Assembly: GCF_024207115.1 (NCBI RefSeq)
Contig: NZ_CP100128.1
Coordinates: 2,418,001-2,482,000 of the forward strand
DNA: 64,000 bases
Reading direction: 5' to 3'
Source: Chromobacterium sp. IIBBL 290-4
GTDB taxonomy: Bacteria > Pseudomonadota > Gammaproteobacteria > Burkholderiales > Chromobacteriaceae
Made by a program: the position numbers and the translations under genes. Of this stretch, positions 57,207 through 64,000 are shown in pieces. The notes beneath the pieces were generated by a model. The model searched no databases. It worked only from the letters and a program-made list of their open reading frames with translations, and was not told the origin of the DNA. Each line of letters opens with the position of its first letter. Position 1 is the stretch's first letter.

Positions 57207-57692
57207 ATGAAAAGCGCGTTTCACAAAGTTGTATTCACCTGTTTGGTGGTTTTCAGTACGAATATGGCCTCAGCTCAGGAATATAGTAATTCTATCAATC
57301 CAATAGGCAATACCCAGATGGAGGGGAGAATCAATCCATTTCCTAAACTAGAAGTGCATGCCAAAATTGCATCGATCAGCGAGCTGCATGAAGCATGCGG
57401 CGTCAGTAAATGGCTATGGGCTTTAGGCGCCTTCTTGCAAGGCTGTACGACTTTTGAGCGAGATATGCATTGGGCGCAAGTTTTAATTGCCAAGCATTCA
57501 GCCGCTCGAGATTTGCGTCATGAAGTCAAGCATACGTGCGGTGAGTATCATGGCGATGTGATGCCAAAGTATATAGATGCCTGGAAGCAACGCGTGGCTT
57601 GGACTCCAACAGAAAATAATGTTTGCACGCCCGAGTATGAAGAGGCGACTTATCAAAGGTTGTATGTTGAATTGAAGCAGGCGTACTGGTAG
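57207..57692 (+). CDS. Small exported protein with metzincin zinc motif
   Basis: A 161-residue protein with signal peptide ending MASA (about residue 23). Seen: RHEVKHTCGEYH at 104-115, an exact HExxHxxGxxH (H105, E106, H109, G112, H115), the zinc signature of metzincin peptidases; five cysteines in the mature part (C64, C80, C111, C140 and none other clear) could form disulfides. It is far shorter than normal metzincins, so it may be a minimal peptidase or a bound-zinc protein of another kind. Start ATG 57207 has no strong ribosome site. The region is AT-rich compared with neighbours, suggesting transfer. No partner genes nearby. Confidence 0.68.
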   Translation: MKSAFHKVVFTCLVVFSTNMASAQEYSNSINPIGNTQMEGRINPFPKLEVHAKIASISELHEACGVSKWLWALGAFLQGCTTFERDMHWAQVLIAKHSAARDLRHEVKHTCGEYHGDVMPKYIDAWKQRVAWTPTENNVCTPEYEEATYQRLYVELKQAYW

Positions 57693-57862
57693 AAGTTAAT
57701 GCTAAATTTAAATGATAAATTGATTTATACGGTGTTAAGTACTGGTGGAATCGAGTTTGATGCGATTATTGTCTGATTTTGTCAGGTGCTCGTCGATCTG
57801 GCGGCGATTTCAATTTGAGTGATGGCATGCCGGAGCGTCGACAAGATAGATTGCATGATTGT

Positions 57863-57920
57863 GGCTAAAGCCGACCCTGCGCAGTCAGTATGCGCGCTGA
57901 GGTCGGCTTTAGCCTTTTTT
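57863..57920 (+). terminator. Long bidirectional terminator
   Basis: A perfect 14-bp stem, GGCTAAAGCCGACC (57863-57876) with GGTCGGCTTTAGCC (57901-57914), then TTTTTT. It separates the small exported protein from the converging murA-like gene. Confidence 0.88.
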
Positions 57921-57943
57921 CAGCTTTGAATGATTAATGCCAT

Positions 57944-59245
57944 TTAATCTTCTTCATTTTGCCATTCTATCTGCGCGCCGAGGCTGACCAGATTCTCCAC
58001 GAAGCGCGGGTGAGCGCGGCGGATGGGCGACGCGTTGAGAATGCGCGAAGTGCCTGGAATGCTGGCGGCGATCATCAACAGCGCGATGGCGACGCGGATG
58101 ATGTAGGGGCTGTCCACCTCGGCGGGCGTCAATGGCTTGCCGCCGAAAATCACTACGCGGTGCGGATCGGAAATGAAGGCGTGCGCGCCGAATTTGCCCA
58201 ATTCTGAAGTCCAGCCCAGCGCGCCATCGTAGACTTTGTTCCAGAACAGCATATTGCCTTCCGCCTTTACGCCCAGAGCGATGAAGATGGGCAGCAAGTC
58301 TACCGGCAGGTAGGGCCAGGGGGCGGCTTCGATCTTGGGCAGGATATTGGGGGTGAAGGGCTCGACGACTTTCAATTGATCGAAACGGGCGCGCGACCAG
58401 CCGTCAGCATGTTCGATGCGGATGCCGAATTTGGCGAAGGTGCGGTCGATCAGCGGGAAGAATTCCGGCGCGCCGTTTTTCACTTCGATATCGCCGCCGC
58501 TAATGGCCGACAGCGCCAGGAAAGTGACCACCTCGTGGAAGTCCTCGACAAAGCTGAAGTCGACGCCGTGCAAGCTGTCTACGCCGTGGACGGTGAGCCG
58601 GGAGGTGCCGATGCCGTCGATGCGGGCGCCGATGGCGGCCATGAAGCGGCAGAATTCCTGCACGTGCGGTTCCGACGCGGCATTGGTCAGCGTGGCGCTG
58701 CCAGCGGCCAACGCCGCGCACATCACGAAGTTTTCGGTGGTGGTGACCGAGGCGTAATCCGGCCAATGGTTGAATGCTTTGAGGCCGTCTGCGGCGCTGA
58801 CGCGTATGCGCCCAGGCAAGCGGTTGACCGTGGCGCCGAAGCCGGTGAAGACGTCGATATGCGGGTCGATCTCGCGCACGCCCAGTGTGCAGCCTTGCAC
58901 GTCGTTTTCGATGCGGGCCTCGCCGAAGCGGGCCAGCAGCGGCGGCACCAACATGATGGACGAGCGCATTTCTTCCGGCAGGTGATCATGCTCGGCGTCG
59001 AAGCGGGCATCGGCGTGGCTGATGGTCAGCGTGCCATCGGCCAGCTCGCCGTCGATGCGGCTGCCCAAAGCGCGGAACAAAGCCAGAATCTTGCGCACAT
59101 CGGTGATGTCCGGCACGCCGCGCAGCGTGATGGGCTCGGTGGTCAGCAGCGTGGCGCACAGAATCGGCAGTACGGCGTTTTTGTTGGAGGACGGAGTGAT
59201 GCGGCCGCGCAATGGCGCGCCGCCTCGGACGAGCAGATGTGGCAT
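57944..59245 (-). CDS. murA: UDP-GlcNAc 1-carboxyvinyltransferase (MurA-type)
   Basis: Transfers enolpyruvate to UDP-GlcNAc, the first committed step of peptidoglycan synthesis. Seen: 433 residues in two EPSP-synthase-like halves; SSNKNAVLPILCATLLT near residue 19 with the substrate-binding Lys-Asn; active-site Cys in QGCTLGVREIDPH (about residues 116-128), the target of fosfomycin in this family; and TTTENFVMCAALAAG (about 164-178). ATG 59245 is chosen over the TTG at 59287, though its ribosome site is weak. The sequence is somewhat divergent (KNAV where MurA usually has KNAAL), so it may be a second MurA copy or a MurA-like enzyme rather than the essential one. Confidence 0.85.
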   Translation of the reverse strand: MPHLLVRGGAPLRGRITPSSNKNAVLPILCATLLTTEPITLRGVPDITDVRKILALFRALGSRIDGELADGTLTISHADARFDAEHDHLPEEMRSSIMLVPPLLARFGEARIENDVQGCTLGVREIDPHIDVFTGFGATVNRLPGRIRVSAADGLKAFNHWPDYASVTTTENFVMCAALAAGSATLTNAASEPHVQEFCRFMAAIGARIDGIGTSRLTVHGVDSLHGVDFSFVEDFHEVVTFLALSAISGGDIEVKNGAPEFFPLIDRTFAKFGIRIEHADGWSRARFDQLKVVEPFTPNILPKIEAAPWPYLPVDLLPIFIALGVKAEGNMLFWNKVYDGALGWTSELGKFGAHAFISDPHRVVIFGGKPLTPAEVDSPYIIRVAIALLMIAASIPGTSRILNASPIRRAHPRFVENLVSLGAQIEWQNEED

Positions 59246-59346
59246 GTTAATGGCCTGGTTCTGGGCAAAACCCCATTCTATGCCCAAGCGGATGACGGGT
59301 GGGCGCGCTTGTGTGTGGCTTGTGTGCCGATCTGCGGCGGAATGTG

Positions 59347-59370
59347 AAAAAGGCCACCATCGCGGTGGCC
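59347..59370 (-). terminator. Terminator downstream of gabD
   Basis: On the minus strand GGCCACC pairs with GGTGGCC, followed by TTTTT. Confidence 0.82.
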
Positions 59371-59392
59371 TTGCTCATGGCTTTGCAGCGGT

Positions 59393-60853
59393 TTAGCGGT
59401 CTAATCCGCCCATCAGCACATATTTGATTTCCAGGTAGTCCTCGATGCCGTATTTGGACCCTTCGCGGCCCAGGCCGGACTGTTTGACGCCGCCGAACGG
59501 CGCCGCCTCGTTGGACAGCAGGCCGCTGTTGACCGCCACCATGCCGTATTCCAGGCCTTCTGCGACGCGGAAGATGCGGCCGATGTCGCGGGCGTAGAAA
59601 TAGCTGGCCAGGCCGAATTCGGTGTCGTTGGCCAGGCGGATCGCTTCTTCCTCGGTCTGGAAGCGGAACAGCGGCGCTAGCGGGCCGAAGGTTTCCTCGC
59701 GGGCCACTTTCATATTGCTGGTCACGTCGGCGATCAGCGTCGGCTCGAAGAAGGTGTGGCCGAGCGCATGGCGTTTGCCGCCGGCGATCAGCTTGCCGCC
59801 CTTGGCCAGCGCGTCCGCGATGTGTTCTTCCACCTTGGCCACGGCGTTGTGGTCGATCAGCGGGCCTTGGCTGACGCCGGCTTCCAGGCCATTGCCCACT
59901 TTCAGCGTGGCTACGGCGGCGGCGAACTTGTCGGCGAAGGCGTCGTAGACGCCGTCCTGCACGTAGATGCGGTTGGCGCAGACGCAGGTCTGGCCGGCGT
60001 TGCGGTATTTGGAGATCAGCGCGCCTTCCACTGCGGCGTCCAGGTCGGCGTCGTCGAAGACGATGAAGGGCGCGTTGCCGCCCAATTCCATCGATACCTT
60101 CTTCACCGTGCCGGCGCACTGGGCGATCAGCTTGCGGCCGACTTCGGTGGAGCCGGTGAACGAGAACTTCTTCACCGTGTCGCTGCCGGTCAGCACCGCG
60201 CCGATTTCGCTAGAACCGCCAGTGATGACGGAGAACACGCCCGGCGGGATGCCGGCGCGCTCGGCCAATTCGGCCAGCGCCAGCGCCGATAGCGGCGTCT
60301 GGCTGGCCGGGCGGACCACCATGGTGCAGCCGGCGGCCAGCGCCGGGGCGGCCTTGCGGGTGATCATCGCGCTAGGGAAGTTCCACGGCGTGATGGCGGC
60401 GGTGACGCCAATCGGCTCCTTGGTCACCAGCACGCGGCGATCGCCGGCAGGTCCCGGCACGATGTCGCCGTAGACGCGCTTGGCTTCTTCGGCGTACCAC
60501 TCGATGTAGCTGGCGCCGTAGGCGACCTCGCCCTTGGCTTCGGCCAGCGGTTTGCCTTGCTCGGAGGTCAGGATCACGACCAGGTCTTGCTGATGGGCCA
60601 TGATCAGATCGAACCAGCGGCGCAGGATGACGGCGCGCTCCTTGGCGCTCTTGGCCTTCCAGGCCGGGAAGGCGCGCGCGGCGGCGGCCACCGCGCGTTC
60701 GGTTTCGGCTGCGCCCATCTTGGGCACTTGGCCTATGGTCTCGCCGGTGGCCGGATTTTGCACGGCGATGAACTGGCCGCCATCGGCATCCAGCCATTGG
60801 CCGTTCAGGTAGCATTGCTGGCGCAGCAGTTTGGCGTCTTGCAGGTTTAGCAT
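59393..60853 (-). CDS. gabD: Succinate-semialdehyde dehydrogenase GabD
   Basis: Oxidises succinate semialdehyde to succinate with NAD(P), the second step of GABA breakdown. Seen: 486 residues; aldehyde dehydrogenase motifs ITPWNFPSAMITRKAAPALAAG, VSMELGGNAPFIVF (general-base Glu, about residue 254) and NAGQTCVCANRI (catalytic Cys, about 288). ATG 60853 gives the usual MLNLQDAKLLRQQ start. It lies downstream of gabT on the same strand, so the pair forms the GABA pathway to succinate. Confidence 0.96.
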   Translation of the reverse strand: MLNLQDAKLLRQQCYLNGQWLDADGGQFIAVQNPATGETIGQVPKMGAAETERAVAAAARAFPAWKAKSAKERAVILRRWFDLIMAHQQDLVVILTSEQGKPLAEAKGEVAYGASYIEWYAEEAKRVYGDIVPGPAGDRRVLVTKEPIGVTAAITPWNFPSAMITRKAAPALAAGCTMVVRPASQTPLSALALAELAERAGIPPGVFSVITGGSSEIGAVLTGSDTVKKFSFTGSTEVGRKLIAQCAGTVKKVSMELGGNAPFIVFDDADLDAAVEGALISKYRNAGQTCVCANRIYVQDGVYDAFADKFAAAVATLKVGNGLEAGVSQGPLIDHNAVAKVEEHIADALAKGGKLIAGGKRHALGHTFFEPTLIADVTSNMKVAREETFGPLAPLFRFQTEEEAIRLANDTEFGLASYFYARDIGRIFRVAEGLEYGMVAVNSGLLSNEAAPFGGVKQSGLGREGSKYGIEDYLEIKYVLMGGLDR

Positions 60854-60892
60854 GGTCTTGAGTGTCCTTTGGCGGGAGTCGGCGGCGTCGCC

Positions 60893-60930
60893 CCCTCTCC
60901 CCAAGCCCTCTCCCGCGAGGGGAGAGGGGC
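60893..60930 (-). repeat. REP-like palindromic repeat, copy C
   Basis: CCCCTCTCCCCAAGCCCTCT followed by CCCGCGAGGGGAGAGGGG, the inverted form of the element in both vgrG copies. Here it is intergenic, between gabT and gabD, the normal location for such repeats. Confidence 0.8.
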
Positions 60931-60969
60931 TATTGAGTTGTTGAGATCGAAAGGCGCTACATGGGCGGC

Positions 60970-62232
60970 TCAGGCCTTCAGCGCCGCTTCCAGCTTGCCC
61001 AGCGCCTCGGCGAAGATGTCGTCTTCAATGGTCAGCGGGAACAGGAAGCGCACCACATTGGCGTAGACGCCGCAGGTCAGCAGGATCAGGCCGTTGGCCA
61101 GCGCGTGCTGCTGCACTTTTTTGGCGAAGTCCGGGTCGGGCGTGTGGCTGCCCGGCTGGTTGAACTCGACGGCGATCATCGCGCCCAGGCCGCGCACTTC
61201 GGCGATCTGCGGCACGGCGCTCTTCAAACTATTGAGCTTTTCCTTCAGCGCGTCGCCCAGCCTTTGGGCGCGTTCCACCAGCTTCTCGCTTTCAATCACC
61301 TCCAGCACGGCGTGCGCGGCGGCGACGGCCAGCGGGTTGCCGGCATATGTGCCGCCCAGGCCACCCGGAGCCGGCGCGTCCATCGCTTCGGCGCGGCCGG
61401 TGACAGCGGCCAGCGGAAAGCCGCCTGCCAGAGACTTGGCCATGGTGATCAAGTCCGGCGCGACATCGAAGTGCTCGCTGGCCAGCAACTTGCCGGTGCG
61501 GGCGAAACCGGTTTGCACTTCATCGGCGATCAGCAGGATGCCGTGACGGTCGCACAGTTCGCGCAGCGCCTTCACCCAGGCGGCCGGGGCGGCGTAGAAG
61601 CCGCCTTCGCCCTGCACCGGTTCGTAAATGATGGCGGCTACGCGCGCCGGGTCGATGTCGAATTTGAACAGCTTTTCGATGCCGGCCAGCGAGTCCTCAA
61701 TGGAGACTCCGTGCAGCGCGTTCGGATACGGCGCGTGGTAAACATCGCTGGGGAAGGGGCCGAAGCCCAGTTTATACGGCGCCACTTTGCCGGTCAGCGC
61801 CATGCCCATCAAGGTGCGGCCGTGGAAGGCGCCGCCAAAGGCGATGATGCCGGCGCGGCCGGTATAAGCGCGCGCGATCTTCACCGCGTTTTCCACAGCC
61901 TCGGCACCGGTGCTGAACAGGGCGGTTTTTTTAGCATGCTTGCCCGGCGTCAGCGCGTTCAGTTTCTCGGCCAGGCTGATATAGGATTCGTAGGGGACGA
62001 CTTGATAGCAGGTATGGCTGAAGCGGGATAACTGTTCCGCAACCGCCGCTTCCACCTTGGGGTGCAGGTGGCCGGTATTCAGCACGCCGATGCCGCCGGC
62101 GAAATCGATGTAACGTCGGCCCTCGGTGTCCCATACCTCGGCGTTTTTGGCGCGCTCGGCAAAGAAACCGCACATCACACCCACGCCGCGTGGGGTGGCG
62201 TCGGCCTTGCGTTGCATCAGTTGCTGGCTCAT
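60970..62232 (-). CDS. gabT: 4-aminobutyrate aminotransferase GabT
   Basis: PLP enzyme that moves the amino group of GABA to 2-oxoglutarate, giving succinate semialdehyde for GabD. Seen: 420 residues; GTGAEAVENAVKIARAYTGR-like cofactor segment (STGAEAVENAVKIAR here), AFHGRTLMGMALTGK, IADEVQTGFARTGK (PLP-binding Asp) and ITMAKSLAGG with the Schiff-base Lys. ATG 62232 has AGGAGA upstream. Direct repeats upstream suggest control by a MocR/GabR-type activator, not found in the window. Confidence 0.96.
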   Translation of the reverse strand: MSQQLMQRKADATPRGVGVMCGFFAERAKNAEVWDTEGRRYIDFAGGIGVLNTGHLHPKVEAAVAEQLSRFSHTCYQVVPYESYISLAEKLNALTPGKHAKKTALFSTGAEAVENAVKIARAYTGRAGIIAFGGAFHGRTLMGMALTGKVAPYKLGFGPFPSDVYHAPYPNALHGVSIEDSLAGIEKLFKFDIDPARVAAIIYEPVQGEGGFYAAPAAWVKALRELCDRHGILLIADEVQTGFARTGKLLASEHFDVAPDLITMAKSLAGGFPLAAVTGRAEAMDAPAPGGLGGTYAGNPLAVAAAHAVLEVIESEKLVERAQRLGDALKEKLNSLKSAVPQIAEVRGLGAMIAVEFNQPGSHTPDPDFAKKVQQHALANGLILLTCGVYANVVRFLFPLTIEDDIFAEALGKLEAALKA

Positions 62233-62321
62233 CGAAGTCTCCTGGCCGCTCGTGGCGGCGTGTTGGCATGCGGCGCGGCGGATGCCGATCCGGTTGAGAA
62301 TCATTCTATGAGTGTGTTTAG

Positions 62322-62355
62322 CAAAAAGCTACACGCAGTGCAAAAAGTTAAACGC
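62322..62355 (-). promoter_or_regulatory. Tandem direct repeat upstream of gabT
   Basis: CAAAAAGCTACACGC (62322-62336) and CAAAAAGTTAAACGC (62341-62355), 13 of 15 identical with a 4-bp gap, 90-125 bp before gabT. MocR/GabR regulators bind direct repeats, so this is a plausible operator. Confidence 0.5.
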
Positions 62356-62385
62356 TTGTGGCGGGAGCGGGACACTGGAAGGAGG

Positions 62386-62458
62386 GCCTGAGCGGCGTTC
62401 GCGCTCAGGCTGATACAACAGGAATGCGCTTATGCGCCGCAGGGGCAGGCCCTGCGGC
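62386..62458 (-). terminator. Two GC hairpins downstream of tolC
   Basis: GCCTGAGCG/CGCTCAGGC (62386-62410) and GCCGCAGGG/CCCTGCGGC (62436-62458). Neither has a clear T run, so termination or mRNA protection is only likely, not certain. Confidence 0.45.
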
Positions 62459-62461
62459 AAC

Positions 62462-63808
62462 TCAACGAACGATGACCTGATTGACCTCGGCCAGCGTTTG
62501 CGGCTGCAGCTGGCCTGCTGATTGCGCCAGCGCCAGCCGCGCGGTCAGGTAGTTGTACTTGGCGTTGGCCAGGCTGGTCAATGCGGTGTAGTACGACTGT
62601 TCGGCCTGCAGCAGGTCGATGCTGGTGCGGATGCCCACTTCTTTGCCTAGCCTGGTGGAGTCCACCTTGCTCTTGGCGGAAACCAGCAATTGTTGCTGCG
62701 CGCGCACCAGCGCCGCGCCATTGGTTACGCCTAGAAAGGCTTTGCGCACGTCTTCGCGCACTTGGCGGCGAGTGGACTCCAACTGATCCTGCGCGGCGTC
62801 GCGCTGGGCGATGGCCTCCCGGACCAGAGAGTTGATGCCGCCGCCGTTGAACAGCGGGATGTTGACGGTGACGCCGACTTGGCTGCTGCGAGAGTGTTGC
62901 TGGCCTGGCAGAGAGACGCCGGGCTGATTGCTGATGCTGTCGTTATACCCTGCGGTGAAGTTGACGGTGGGCAGGTGGCCGCCGCGTTTTTCGGTGACGT
63001 TATGCTCGGCCAATTGCAGGCTCTGCTCGGCGTTCTTGATCTTCAAGCTGTTATGCAAGGCGAGGTCGATCCAGGCGTCCAGGCCGGCTGGCTTGGGCGG
63101 ATCCAGCGGCAGCTGATCGCGCACGGTCTGGATGCCGGTGGGTTCCAGGCCGGTCAGCCGTTTCAGGTTGTTTTCGGCTAACTCCAGATTATTGGCGTCG
63201 CTGATCTCTTGCGCGACGGCGCCATCGTAGCCGGCTTGGGCTTCATTGGTGTCGGTGATGGTGGCAGTGCCGACTTCGAAAGCGGTTTTGGCCTGCTGCA
63301 ACTGGTTCATGAAAGTTTTTTTGCTGGCGCGGGTTGCTGCCAGCGTATCCCGGGCGCGCAGCACGTCGAAATAGGCTTGCGAGATATCCAGGATCAGCTG
63401 CTGCTCGGCGGCGTCGAACGCGGTGTCGGCTTGCTCGGTGCCGATGGCGCCTTTCTTGTAGCCGGTGTATTTGCTGACGTCGAACAGGGGTTGCTGCAGG
63501 TTCAAGCTATAACCATGAGTTTCGTAGTGCATGTCGGTGATCGGGTTGCCGAATTGATCGACCGAGCTTTTGGGCTGCAGCGGATTGTTATAGGCGTAGT
63601 TGCCGGTGGCGCTGACCTGAGGCAGCAATTGGCTACGGCCCTGCACCAGTTTTTCCTGGCCGGCGTCGCGCTGGGCGCGGGATACGGCGAAATCGGCGTT
63701 GTAACCCCGCGCGGCCTGCCAGGCGCCGACCAGATCAAAAGCCTGGCTGGGCAAGGCGAAGCCCAGCAAGACGAGGGTGCTCAATACGGTGATGTGCGTG
63801 TTCTTCAT
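62462..63808 (-). CDS. tolC: TolC-family outer-membrane efflux channel
   Basis: Outer-membrane exit duct for RND pumps or type I secretion, 448 residues. Seen: signal peptide ending LPSQA (about residue 23), then two homologous OEP halves with long coiled-coil segments; QQPLFDVSKYTGYKKG (about 101-116), and in the second half NIPLFNGGGINSLVREA (about 316-332) and LLQAEQSYYTALTSLANAKYNYL near the end. The ATG overlaps the stop of the preceding RND pump gene by one base (TAATG), so pump and channel form one operon. Confidence 0.95.
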   Translation of the reverse strand: MKNTHITVLSTLVLLGFALPSQAFDLVGAWQAARGYNADFAVSRAQRDAGQEKLVQGRSQLLPQVSATGNYAYNNPLQPKSSVDQFGNPITDMHYETHGYSLNLQQPLFDVSKYTGYKKGAIGTEQADTAFDAAEQQLILDISQAYFDVLRARDTLAATRASKKTFMNQLQQAKTAFEVGTATITDTNEAQAGYDGAVAQEISDANNLELAENNLKRLTGLEPTGIQTVRDQLPLDPPKPAGLDAWIDLALHNSLKIKNAEQSLQLAEHNVTEKRGGHLPTVNFTAGYNDSISNQPGVSLPGQQHSRSSQVGVTVNIPLFNGGGINSLVREAIAQRDAAQDQLESTRRQVREDVRKAFLGVTNGAALVRAQQQLLVSAKSKVDSTRLGKEVGIRTSIDLLQAEQSYYTALTSLANAKYNYLTARLALAQSAGQLQPQTLAEVNQVIVR

Positions 63809-64000
63809 TATGGATTGCTCGTTATTTTGTCTGTAGTCGATTGCCCGGTTTCATTCCTGCCGACGCGGAACCATTGCGCGTACAAAGCGGGCAGGAACAG
63901 CAAGGTCAGCACGGTAGCCACCAGCAAGCCGCCCATGATGGCCACGGCCATCGGTCCCCAGAAGGTGCTGCGGGTCAGCGGGATCATCGCCAGGATGGCG
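63808..64000 (-). CDS. RND efflux pump inner-membrane subunit, C-terminal end
   Basis: Only the last 63 residues are in the window. Seen on the minus strand: ILAMIPLTRSTFWGPMAVAI, then GGLLVATVLTLLFLPALYAQWF and a short hydrophilic tail ending TSNP. This is the final membrane helix region of HAE1- or AcrB-like pumps. It reads straight into tolC with a one-base overlap. Substrate cannot be judged from this piece. Confidence 0.82.
   Translation of the reverse strand, partial: AILAMIPLTRSTFWGPMAVAIMGGLLVATVLTLLFLPALYAQWFRVGRNETGQSTTDKITSNP

Overview
The window is high-GC bacterial chromosome from the Chromobacterium group (Betaproteobacteria, Neisseriales). The variable regions of the complete 16S gene look like that group, the rRNA operon has the order 16S, tRNA-Ile, tRNA-Ala, 23S, 5S, and the gene content (Lrp/LysE, gab genes, TolC/RND, type VI secretion) fits. 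Assignments rest on reading motifs by eye; no database search was run.

Positions 1-25060 hold most of a type VI secretion (T6SS) cluster on the + strand: an M15 peptidoglycan peptidase, tssM, tagF, tssB, tssC, hcp, an OmpA-like lipoprotein, vgrG, a DUF4123 adaptor, three tandem paralogous lipoproteins (probable immunity proteins), a Tle1-type phospholipase effector (DUF2235), tssF, tssG, a TPR-like gene, tssH/clpV, an unidentified membrane protein, a PAAR tip protein and tssA. Genes for tssJ, tssK, tssL and tssE are not here and presumably lie upstream of position 1. Hcp is bracketed by two terminators. The effector/immunity block is visibly AT-richer at its 5' side and looks imported and amplified.

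Positions 25074-27574 are a decayed second vgrG with an internal deletion, split by an IS256-family element. Positions 27800-34900 are accessory genes: an MFS exporter behind a perfect palindromic operator, a GNAT enzyme, a divergent LysE/Lrp pair, gene wreckage including a frameshifted MerR regulator, and a LysR regulator divergent from a small barrel protein and an MBL-fold hydrolase. Then follow chrA, a cytochrome b562/b561 pair, a PAP2 phosphatase, an OmpR/PmrB-like two-component system, a diheme cytochrome c paired with a Cyc2-like cytochrome-porin, and a patatin.

At 44025-45586 cysS is preceded by a recognisable promoter, a 19-codon leader peptide with tandem Cys codons, and mutually exclusive antiterminator and terminator hairpins. 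This is a complete candidate ribosome-mediated attenuator. An amidohydrolase/LysR pair, two small exported proteins, an acyltransferase and nadB follow.

The rRNA operon (51446-57021) has a strong promoter and boxA sites. After it come a small exported protein with an exact HExxHxxGxxH motif, a MurA homologue, gabD and gabT (GABA catabolism), tolC, and the C-terminal end of an RND efflux pump that runs off the window. The most interesting items are the cysS attenuator, the Cyc2-like cytochrome-porin, the triplicated lipoproteins next to tle1, the REP-like element translated inside vgrG, and the small metzincin-motif protein.
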